DNA from: an uncultured Clostridia bacterium
GTDB taxonomy: Bacteria; Bacillota; Clostridia; Christensenellales; Aristaeellaceae
Reading direction: 5' to 3'
NCBI GenBank assembly: GCA_946496415.1
Contig: CAMMGP010000027.1
Location: 1 to 9,277, forward strand
DNA: 9,277 nucleotides
The position numbers and the translations under genes are program-made. Below the pieces are notes generated by a model. It was not told the origin of the DNA. It made no database searches and worked only from the letters and a program-made list of their open reading frames with translations. Below are positions 1 to 5,771 of this stretch, one piece after another. Positions within the stretch are counted from its first letter, which is position 1. Every line of letters begins with the position of its first letter.

Positions 1-19
1 TCAAGCCCTATCCTTTCTT

Positions 20-48
20 ATTCTACTCCACTTTACACAGTTTGACAA
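20..48 (-). promoter_or_regulatory. Candidate sigma-A promoter for a minus-strand gene beyond the left edge
   Basis: On the minus strand a TTGTCA -35 element (43-48) is followed after exactly 17 bases by a TAGAAT -10 element (20-25), each 5 of 6 to consensus. Transcription would begin near base 13 and run out of the window. It lies beyond the ftsH terminator, so the next gene leftwards is probably a separate unit. That gene is not visible. The match and spacing are read directly; activity is inferred. Confidence 0.5.
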
Positions 49-116
49 GTTAAAACCATGGGCAATGCGTTCATTTCCGGGCAAACATGTGTTAAATGTT
101 GTAAAACCGCAAGAGA

Positions 117-142
117 GAGCCCGCGCGTTGCGGCGCGGGCTC
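117..142 (-). terminator. Stem-loop terminator after ftsH
   Basis: A perfect 10-bp GC-rich inverted repeat (117-126 with 133-142) encloses a 6-base loop, 20 bases past the ftsH stop codon. On the minus strand the stem is followed by a T-containing but interrupted tract, with TTTT only about 10 bases on. The stem is strong and the U-tract poor, so this is a probable intrinsic terminator of moderate quality. From 1 to 116 I see no gene, only the promoter at 20-48. Confidence 0.65.
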
Positions 143-161
143 AGGTTCGCGGCGGCTGCGC

Positions 162-2213
162 TCAGACGATGGGATCAGGCGCTTCGTCCGGGACATGCGG
201 CGGCTCCGGCACGCCTTCCTCTTCCCTCGCCTCAGGCGCGGTGGGCGGCGTCTGTTCCGAAGCGGGCGCGGCCGGCTTTTCCGGCACCACGCCAGTCTCC
301 ATAAATGCCTTGAATTCGTCAGCGTCGAGCTTTTCGCGCTCGAGCAGGATTTCTGCCAGAGCGTGCAGCTTGTCCATATGCTCGGTGAGTATGCTCTCAG
401 CGCGCTTATAGCCCTCGTCGATGAGGCGATGCACCTCGCGGTCGATGGCGGAATTCACTTCCTCAGAAAAGCCCATGCGCTGCTGCGAAAAGCTCTTGCC
501 AAGGAACACTTCCTGCTCGTCGCCAAGGAAGATGGGGCCGACGGCGGCGCTCATGCCGTATTCGGTGACCATGCTGCGGGCGATCTCCGTGGCCTGCTTG
601 ATATCGCTGGAAGCGCCGGTGGAGATTTCGCCCAGCACCAACTGTTCGGCCACGCGACCGCCCATGGCACTGGCAATGCGCGCGGAGAGGTAGTTGGCCG
701 TGCGGTAGCTGGTTTCCTCGCCGGGCAGGTACATGGTGTAGCCGCCCGCCTGTCCGCGGGGGATGATCGTCACTTCGTGGACGTTGTCGCACTCGGGGAT
801 GTAGTAGCTGACCACGGCATGCCCGCCCTCGTGATAGGCGGTGAGGCGGCGATCCTTCTCCGTGACCTTGCGCGAGCGCTTCTCGGGGCCGGACATCACG
901 CGGGTGACGGCCTCCTCAATGGTGGTCATGGTGATCTCCCTGCCGCCGGCGCGGGCGGTGAGGATGGCGGCCTCGTTCATGACGTTTTCAAGGTCCGCGC
1001 CGGTGAAGTAAGGCGTGCGGCGGGCCAGCACCTTGAGATCGACGTCCTTGGCCAAGGGCTTGCCGCGCGAGTGGACTTTGAGGATCTCCTCGCGGCCTTT
1101 GACGTCGGGGTAATTGACGACGATGCGGCGGTCGAAGCGGCCCGGGCGCAAAAGCGCGGGATCGAGGATGTCGGCGCGGTTGGTGGCGGCCATACCGATC
1201 ACGCCCTGATTGTGGGTAAACCCGTCCATCTCCACGAGCAGCTGGTTGAGCGCCTGCTCGCGCTCATCGTGGCCGCCGCCCATGCCGGCGCCCCTCTGGC
1301 GGCCGACGGCGTCGATCTCATCGATGAAGATGATGGAGGGCGCGGCCTTCTTGGCCTGCGCGAAAAGGTCGCGCACGCGGGATGCGCCCACGCCGACGAA
1401 CATCTCGACGAAGTCCGAACCGGAGATGGTGAAAAACGGCACGCCCGCTTCGCCGGAAACGGCCTTGGCCAGCAGCGTCTTGCCCGTACCCGGCGGGCCG
1501 ACGAGCAACACGCCCTTGGGGATGCGCGCGCCGATGTCGGTGAACTTGTCGGGGTTTTTCAAGAACTCCACGATCTCGCGCAACTCTTCCTTTTCCTCAT
1601 CCGCGCCGGCGACGTCCTTAAAGGTGATGTTGTTGGCCTTGGGGTCGGTCAGGCGCGCGCGGCTCTTGCCAAAGCTGGCCATGCCCTTGCCGCTGCCGGT
1701 CTGCGAACGCATGACAAAGATGTAGAACACCACCACGATGCCGATGAGGATGAGCGTGGGCAGGAATTCGAGCCACCACGGCGTGCCCGCGGGCAACTGC
1801 GTGGTGATATCGAAGCGGTATTCGGCAGGGCTGACCTCGCGGCCAAGTACCTGCGCGTAGATGGTGTTGACGTCCGTGTAGAACTGCTCTTCGCTGGGGA
1901 TGGTGCAGGTGATGTCATAGCGGGCGCCGAATTCGCTTTCGGGGATCTGGCTGTCCTCCGTGCGGGCGATGAGCGTCGACTGCGTGATGATGACGTCGGC
2001 AATCGTCTTGCCCTGCTCCTCGCTGGTCAGTTCCATGCCCTCGTCCTGCTTCAAGTCGGCCTCGACCCACTGCAGCAGCGTGGAATAGCTCAGTTCCAGC
2101 GGCTGCGCGCCGGTGGGCGCGCCGAGCAGCTGGACCATCCAGAGGATGACCAGCAGGAGCACGACATATAGCAACGGCCCTTGAAAAAGGCTTTTTTTAG
2201 CGTTTTTCTTCAA
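162..2213 (-). CDS. ftsH: ATP-dependent zinc metalloprotease FtsH
   Basis: Membrane-anchored AAA+ protease (683 aa) that assembles as a hexamer and degrades misfolded membrane proteins and regulatory proteins. Order of parts: TM segment about residues 13-31; extracytoplasmic domain to about 148; second TM about 149-168; a conserved FGKSRAR stretch at 181-187; AAA+ module with Walker A GPPGTGKT (239-246), pore MFVG (271-274), Walker B IIFIDEID (294-301) and the second region of homology with R356 and R359; peptidase domain with zinc motif HEGGH (461-465) and probable third ligand D537. All catalytic motifs are intact. Residues from about 644 form a Pro/Glu/Ala-rich tail, probably disordered and typical of the variable FtsH C-terminus. 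The start is TTG, preceded by GAGGAAG about 7 bases upstream; no in-frame ATG lies near. It follows hpt by 100 bases and has its own promoter. In Bacillus, tilS-hprT-ftsH is the same order. Confidence 0.97.
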   Translation of the reverse strand: MKKNAKKSLFQGPLLYVVLLLVILWMVQLLGAPTGAQPLELSYSTLLQWVEADLKQDEGMELTSEEQGKTIADVIITQSTLIARTEDSQIPESEFGARYDITCTIPSEEQFYTDVNTIYAQVLGREVSPAEYRFDITTQLPAGTPWWLEFLPTLILIGIVVVFYIFVMRSQTGSGKGMASFGKSRARLTDPKANNITFKDVAGADEEKEELREIVEFLKNPDKFTDIGARIPKGVLLVGPPGTGKTLLAKAVSGEAGVPFFTISGSDFVEMFVGVGASRVRDLFAQAKKAAPSIIFIDEIDAVGRQRGAGMGGGHDEREQALNQLLVEMDGFTHNQGVIGMAATNRADILDPALLRPGRFDRRIVVNYPDVKGREEILKVHSRGKPLAKDVDLKVLARRTPYFTGADLENVMNEAAILTARAGGREITMTTIEEAVTRVMSGPEKRSRKVTEKDRRLTAYHEGGHAVVSYYIPECDNVHEVTIIPRGQAGGYTMYLPGEETSYRTANYLSARIASAMGGRVAEQLVLGEISTGASSDIKQATEIARSMVTEYGMSAAVGPIFLGDEQEVFLGKSFSQQRMGFSEEVNSAIDREVHRLIDEGYKRAESILTEHMDKLHALAEILLEREKLDADEFKAFMETGVVPEKPAAPASEQTPPTAPEAREEEGVPEPPHVPDEAPDPIV

Positions 2214-2232
2214 ATCTTACTTCCTCGCTTTC

Positions 2233-2265
2233 GCAGCGTCCGCGCCTCAAGGCGCGTATGGCTGC
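2233..2265 (-). other. Stem-loop in the ftsH 5' leader
   Basis: Between the ftsH -10 element and its ribosome-binding site lies a two-tier hairpin. The inner stem is a perfect CGCGCC/GGCGCG pairing around a 4-base loop (2241-2246 with 2251-2256). The outer stem is GCAGC/GCTGC (2233-2237 with 2261-2265), separated by a 3 by 4 internal loop. With a transcription start near 2270, the stem would sit almost at the mRNA 5' end. No U-tract follows on either strand, so it is not a terminator. A stabilising 5' hairpin or regulator-responsive leader is possible; the function is unknown. Confidence 0.5.
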
Positions 2266-2276
2266 ACACGTCTACT

Positions 2277-2305
2277 ATTATATCAACAGCAGAGCGCTTT
2301 TTCAA
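2277..2305 (-). promoter_or_regulatory. Candidate sigma-A promoter of ftsH
   Basis: On the minus strand TTGAAA (2300-2305, 5 of 6) is followed after 17 bases by a perfect TATAAT (2277-2282). It lies in the 97-base gap between hpt and ftsH. Transcription would start near 2270 and give a leader of about 57 bases. No terminator separates hpt from this site, so ftsH may be transcribed both from here and by read-through from the upstream operon. Confidence 0.7.
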
Positions 2306-2313
2306 AGCATATT

Positions 2314-2862
2314 TCAGTTATTTTCGTAAATTTCCGGCTTCAGCACGCCAATAAAGGGCAAATTGCGGTATTTTTCCGCATAATCCAGCCCGTAGCCAAC
2401 GACAAATTCGTTGCCGATGGTGAAGCCGAAATAATCCGCCTTGATGGTAATGCCCGGCGCGCGCCGCTCAGGCTTGTCCAAGAGCGTGCAGATGCGCACA
2501 GAAGCCGCGCCGCGGTTGGAGAGCACGCGGGAAAGGTAGCTGAGCGTGAAGCCGGAATCGACGATGTCTTCGACGATGATGACATGGCGGCCGTCGATGG
2601 GGCCGGAAAGATCCTTGCGGATCTCCACCTCGCCGGAAGACTTCGTTCGGTTTCCATAGCTGGAAACGGCCATGAAGTCCATGTTCATGGGAATGGGGAT
2701 GGCGCGGCAGAGGTCGGCGTAAAAGATCGACGCGCCCTTGAGGATACAGACCAGAATCGGTTCTTTCTCCACATAGTCAGCGGAGATCTGCGCGCCCAGT
2801 TCCGAAACGCGCTTCTGGATCTCCTCCTGCGAGATGAGCACCTTGGCCAGATCGTTCTTCAT
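2314..2862 (-). CDS. hpt: Hypoxanthine (guanine) phosphoribosyltransferase
   Basis: Cytosolic purine-salvage enzyme (182 aa) that transfers the phosphoribosyl group of PRPP to hypoxanthine or guanine, giving IMP or GMP. Visible motifs: the PPi-binding loop LKG (41-43); a flexible-loop SYG motif (68-70); the PRPP-binding signature around VIIVEDIVDSGFT (94-106) with acidic residues E98, D99 and D102; and a purine-binding region with K140, D143 and a C-terminal GLDY (158-161). The length is normal for bacterial HPRT. The frame stays open 90 bases further upstream, but the ATG at 2862 is preferred. It overlaps the tilS stop as ATGA, has a GGAGG 9 bases ahead, and the protein then begins at the usual family N-terminus. 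Overlap with tilS implies translational coupling. Confidence 0.96.
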   Translation of the reverse strand: MKNDLAKVLISQEEIQKRVSELGAQISADYVEKEPILVCILKGASIFYADLCRAIPIPMNMDFMAVSSYGNRTKSSGEVEIRKDLSGPIDGRHVIIVEDIVDSGFTLSYLSRVLSNRGAASVRICTLLDKPERRAPGITIKADYFGFTIGNEFVVGYGLDYAEKYRNLPFIGVLKPEIYENN

Positions 2863-4193
2863 TCCTTCGTACCTCCAAAAAAGTATTGGTAAAACGCCAT
2901 TTGCGGCTCGAAGACAAGTCTTACGGCCTCCACGCCCGCCGCGAGGGCGCAATTTGCGGAGATGCCCACGCCCACAGCCCAGAGCACTTCCCTGCCACGG
3001 GCGACGAGGGGCACGAAATCGCGCAGAGGGCGTTCGACGCCTCGATCGACGAAATAATCCGAGAGCAGCTTGCTGCCCCGCTTACCCAGAGGGCGCAGCC
3101 ATTCGCCCTCGCGGCGGAAGCGCACCTCCGCTCCGGCAAGCGCTTCGCGACTGAGTGCCTGCGCAAACGGTTCGCCGCGTATGGGCGCGGGCACGCAGGG
3201 CGCGGCGCAAAGGCGGCCAATGCCGGGAATGTCCGTAGCGCCATCCAGCATCAGTGTAACGGACGGGCGCGGACCGCAGGGCGATTCGAGAATATACAAA
3301 CCGGATTCTGTTTTCTCGGCGATCCTGCCGTCGGGAAAACTTTCCCGACCGCGCGGCAGGGCGCACAGCGCCGCGAGCGCGCAAACGCGCTCCCACGTGG
3401 CTCCCTCGCCCATCTGCGCGCGGAAAAAGCGGCGGAGGATGGCCGTCGCGGGCGGCGACGCAAACGGCCAGAAGCCGCCCCCCGGCAATTCCACGCGGCT
3501 TTGCGCCCAGCGGGCCGTCGCCTCTTCGAGAAAATCGCTTTCCACGGCCTGCGCTTCGGAAAAGCGGCACAGCGCCCGCGCCGCGCCGGGATAGAGCGCT
3601 TCCATGCGTGGCAAAATATCGAGGCGCAGAGCGTTGCGCGGCGTGTCCGCCCCAGCGTTCGTGGCGTCCTCGCGCCAGTCCTGTCCGCGTTCCCGGAGAA
3701 AAGCGACCAATGCCTGTTTCGGTATGCGCAACAAGGGCCGCCAGAGGTCGCCCTCGCGTTCGCGCATGCCCGCCGCTCCCGCCGGGCCCGCACCGCGCAG
3801 CAGGTGCATAAGCACTGTCTCCGCCTGATCGCCGGCGTGGTGGGCAGTGGCGATGCACGCCGCCCCCGCCTCTTCTTTTGCGCGGCAGAGAAAGGCGTAG
3901 CGCAAACGGCGCGCGGCCGCTTCCAGCCCCTCGCCCGGCAAGCGGGCGGCGGGCACATCGGCGCGCTCACAGAAAAAGGGCACGCCCAGGCGCGCGCAGA
4001 GTTCCTGACAAAAGGCCATATCCGCGACGGAATCTCCGCCGCGGATGCCATGCTCAAAGTGCGCCGCGCACACGTCCGCGCCCGCGTCCAGCAACAGGAG
4101 CAGCAGCGCCACCGAGTCCGCCCCGCCGGAAAGCGCCACGAGCGCGCGACCGCCTGCCGCTCCGGCGTCGATGCTCAACGCGCGGCGATCCAT
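2859..4193 (-). CDS. tilS: tRNA(Ile)-lysidine synthetase
   Basis: Cytosolic enzyme (444 aa) that uses ATP to attach lysine to C34 of the CAU-anticodon tRNA-Ile, so the tRNA reads AUA instead of AUG; it is normally essential. The N-terminal PP-loop ATPase carries the signature SGGADS (22-27), then RLRYAFL (96-102), a TAHH...DQAETVLMHLLRG segment (116-134) and DATN (176-179) with R186 and N187. The C-terminal TilS domain (about 355-430) has the family pattern GSKLLSDYFVDRGV...RD..PLV. One departure: the motif usually read as HHxDDQxET is HHAGDQAET here, with Gly121 in place of the first Asp. Length is normal. The ATG at 4193 lies inside the 3' end of the hydrolase gene (19-base overlap) with a GAGG 10 bases upstream. 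The stop overlaps the hpt start. Confidence 0.93.
   Translation of the reverse strand: MDRRALSIDAGAAGGRALVALSGGADSVALLLLLLDAGADVCAAHFEHGIRGGDSVADMAFCQELCARLGVPFFCERADVPAARLPGEGLEAAARRLRYAFLCRAKEEAGAACIATAHHAGDQAETVLMHLLRGAGPAGAAGMREREGDLWRPLLRIPKQALVAFLRERGQDWREDATNAGADTPRNALRLDILPRMEALYPGAARALCRFSEAQAVESDFLEEATARWAQSRVELPGGGFWPFASPPATAILRRFFRAQMGEGATWERVCALAALCALPRGRESFPDGRIAEKTESGLYILESPCGPRPSVTLMLDGATDIPGIGRLCAAPCVPAPIRGEPFAQALSREALAGAEVRFRREGEWLRPLGKRGSKLLSDYFVDRGVERPLRDFVPLVARGREVLWAVGVGISANCALAAGVEAVRLVFEPQMAFYQYFFGGTKE
2872..2876 (-). promoter_or_regulatory. Ribosome-binding site that fixes the hpt start
   Basis: GGAGG on the minus strand, inside the 3' end of tilS and 9 bases before the hpt ATG at 2862. 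It supports that start over the longer open frame reaching 2952. Confidence 0.75.
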
Positions 4194-5512
4194 GTGGCGA
4201 TATCCTCAATGAGCGTCTCGCTGACGCGGGCATCGGCAGCCATGTAGTCGGCGGCCGTGCCCGTCGGCGTTCCCTGCAGATCAAAGAGCATGTGCGTCAT
4301 ATCGGGGTAGAGTTTGTACACAGCGTCAAAGTCCTGCGGAAGTTTGGCCTGCCAGGCCTCGACGCCATCCGCGGGGCGCACCTGCCAGTCCTTTTCCCCC
4401 TGGGCGATGAACAGCGGCAGATCCAGATCGACCGCGGTCTGCGCGGCGTCGACGGACATCTCGTCCGCCTGATAGTAGGCGTTTATCCCGAAGAAGGTCT
4501 GTTTTTGCAGTTCCTCGGCCGGCATATCCGCCAGCGCGGTCGCTTTGGCCACTTCCGCTTCGACCAGAGCCTCGCTCCGGGCAAGCGCCTCGCCGCTGAG
4601 CGTTTTGAGCACGTCGAGGTTTTGATGATACTGTATCTCCCACATGGGCAGGGGCGAGCCGGCCAGCAGCACGCCGCCGCGCAGGCGATCACCGACTTCG
4701 GTCTGCATTGCGGCCATAATGCGCGGAGCGAGCATCGCGCCCTGGCTATGGCCGAGGAGATAGAGATCCGCGATGCGCGCGTCCTCCATGAGCAGCGCCG
4801 CGGCGTCGAGCGCGTCGCTCGTGTATTCGTCGTCCACGGTAAAATCCGTACGCAGGCAATTTTCGGGGTGGGCGTAGGTGTATTTATCGTAGCGGATGCT
4901 GGCCACGCCCAGGCGGGCAAGACCGTGGGCGATATCCCGGAAGGGCGCGCAGGCATAGGCGCTTTCATCCATGTCCGAAGGGCCCGAGCCATGCACCATC
5001 ACCACCGCCGGGAAGGGGCCTTCGCCCTCGGGCAGCGTCAAAATACCGTTCGTGGCGTCGTCTTCGCCCGCGCGCAGCTTGATCGCTTCCTCGATGTAAC
5101 CGCCCGCGTCCGCCGCGGCGCCTTCCTCGCGCATGCGCATATCCACAAGGCCAAGGGAGCCGAGGCGCCCCTGCGCGTCGAACGCCAACGTCAGCGTTGC
5201 GTCGGCGTTTTCAAAGGCGCACTGCGCCAGAACCACGCGGTAATCGCCCTGCGCGCCCACATCTTCAGCCTGCGCCTGCGTGAGCGTGCCCAGCAGGCCG
5301 GTGATCTGCGCCCAGACCGCGGCCATGCCGTCCGCGTCACCGACGGCCTCCTGCATGGCCGCGTCGGAATTCTCAAAGACCGCCGCAAAGTCGCCCTCTG
5401 CGAGGCTGGCGAGCACATCCTCCGCCAGGGCCGCGGCGCTTGCTTCCGCCAGAGCCGTCACCGGCGAGATGCAAAGCAAAAAAATCAGCAAAAATACCAG
5501 CACATGACGCAT
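4175..5512 (-). CDS. Secreted alpha/beta hydrolase with N-terminal DUF3887-like domain
   Basis: Predicted exported serine hydrolase of 445 aa; substrate unknown, an ester or thioester being likely for the family. Residues 1-22 form a signal peptide with a hydrophobic core and an ALA cleavage motif; no lipobox is seen. Residues about 25-125 resemble the DUF3887 domain often found before such hydrolases. The hydrolase fold follows: oxyanion-region HGSGP (174-178), nucleophile elbow GHSQG with S256, probable acid D375 in GEKD, and His H407 near the C-terminus, so the triad looks complete. The segment at about 295-350 would be the cap. A GTG at 5518 is also in frame, but the ATG at 5512 is preferred because AGGGGG (5520-5525) lies exactly 7 bases ahead of it. 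It is the first gene of the operon with tilS and hpt, and the 3' end overlaps tilS. Its family is sure; its role is not. Confidence 0.88.
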   Translation of the reverse strand: MRHVLVFLLIFLLCISPVTALAEASAAALAEDVLASLAEGDFAAVFENSDAAMQEAVGDADGMAAVWAQITGLLGTLTQAQAEDVGAQGDYRVVLAQCAFENADATLTLAFDAQGRLGSLGLVDMRMREEGAAADAGGYIEEAIKLRAGEDDATNGILTLPEGEGPFPAVVMVHGSGPSDMDESAYACAPFRDIAHGLARLGVASIRYDKYTYAHPENCLRTDFTVDDEYTSDALDAAALLMEDARIADLYLLGHSQGAMLAPRIMAAMQTEVGDRLRGGVLLAGSPLPMWEIQYHQNLDVLKTLSGEALARSEALVEAEVAKATALADMPAEELQKQTFFGINAYYQADEMSVDAAQTAVDLDLPLFIAQGEKDWQVRPADGVEAWQAKLPQDFDAVYKLYPDMTHMLFDLQGTPTGTAADYMAADARVSETLIEDIATWIAAR

Positions 5513-5535
5513 ATGCACGCCCCCTTTTTGCGTTC

Positions 5536-5564
5536 ATTATAGTACTGCCGGCTTTTTCCGGCAA
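5536..5564 (-). promoter_or_regulatory. Candidate proximal promoter (P1) of the hydrolase-tilS-hpt operon
   Basis: On the minus strand TTGCCG (5559-5564, 4 of 6) is followed after 17 bases by a perfect TATAAT (5536-5541), so that transcription would start near 5529, leaving a leader of about 17 bases before the ATG at 5512. Motif, spacing and position agree. Confidence 0.65.
5547..5562. repeat. Short inverted repeat within promoter P1
   Basis: GCCGG (5547-5551) and CCGGC (5558-5562) form a perfect 5-bp inverted repeat around 6 bases. It covers most of the -35 and half of the spacer of P1, as an operator might. At this length it could be chance in GC-rich DNA. Confidence 0.25.
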
Positions 5565-5580
5565 CGCTTTTCGCTCAAAA

Positions 5581-5624
5581 GGCGCTTTTGGCGCTCCCAA
5601 CCGACGCTTTGCCGGTTCAGCGCC
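5581..5624 (-). other. Stem-loop with duplicated arm in the P2 leader
   Basis: GGCGCT (5590-5595) pairs with AGCGCC (5619-5624), and AACCG (5599-5603) pairs with CGGTT (5613-5617). This gives an 11-bp interrupted stem with a 9-base loop. A second GGCGCT at 5581-5586 could pair with the same AGCGCC, so two alternative helices are possible in RNA from the distal promoter. No terminator U-tract follows. The pairing is read directly; any switch function is speculation. Confidence 0.35.
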
Positions 5625-5650
5625 GCACGCACGCGCGGAAAATTATATGT

Positions 5651-5679
5651 ATTATAGCAGTTTTTTTCGCGTTTGTCGA
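5651..5679 (-). promoter_or_regulatory. Candidate distal promoter (P2) of the hydrolase-tilS-hpt operon
   Basis: On the minus strand TCGACA (5674-5679, 5 of 6) is followed after 17 bases by a perfect TATAAT (5651-5656). It would start transcription near 5644, about 130 bases before the hydrolase, and produce a leader containing the stem-loop at 5581-5624. Its -35 overlaps a 0A-box-like sequence at 5672-5682. Confidence 0.6.
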
Positions 5680-5682
5680 TAG
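5672..5682 (+). promoter_or_regulatory. 0A-box-like sequence in the divergent gap
   Basis: Bases 5672-5682 match the Bacillus Spo0A-binding consensus TTTGTCRAAAA at 9 of 11 positions (core TGTCGAT against TGTCGAA). The site covers the -35 of the leftward promoter P2 and lies 90 bases upstream of spoIVB, so bound Spo0A could repress one operon and influence the other. This is a single short match; it is plausible because spo0A itself is two genes away. Confidence 0.35.
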
Positions 5683-5730
5683 CAAAACCACCCTGTTCCA
5701 GCATAGAGCGCCCCGGATGCGGGAATCGCT

Positions 5731-5746
5731 AAGGAGGACGGCGTCC
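5731..5746 (+). other. Unassigned AAGGAGG motif with small palindrome before spoIVB
   Basis: A textbook Shine-Dalgarno sequence AAGGAGG (5731-5737) lies upstream of spoIVB but has no start codon at the right distance. It runs into an 11-base near-palindrome (5736-5746) that could hide it in a hairpin. The actual spoIVB ribosome-binding site is the separate GGGAGGG at 5759-5765. It may be chance, or part of a structured leader. Confidence 0.25.
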
Positions 5747-5771
5747 ACAGGCGCCGCAGGGAGGGATTTCC

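Noticed and set aside
38..48. Third 0A-like box (minus strand, 8 of 11) at the left-edge promoter
   Set aside because: The match is largely the -35 hexamer itself, which resembles the 0A core, so I count it as chance.
195..2171. Long plus-strand open frame (658 codons) opposite ftsH
   Set aside because: It is the antisense of a certain ftsH gene. In GC-rich DNA the opposite strand often stays open. The translation is low-complexity, rich in Ala, Gly, His and Asp, with no domain and no ribosome-binding site.
2886..4247. Plus-strand open frame (453 codons) opposite tilS
   Set aside because: Antisense shadow of tilS with an Arg/Ala-rich composition and no recognisable family.
3878..5542. Plus-strand open frame (554 codons) opposite tilS and the hydrolase
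   Set aside because: It spans two well-supported genes in antisense, has no plausible start signal and is strongly Arg/His-rich.
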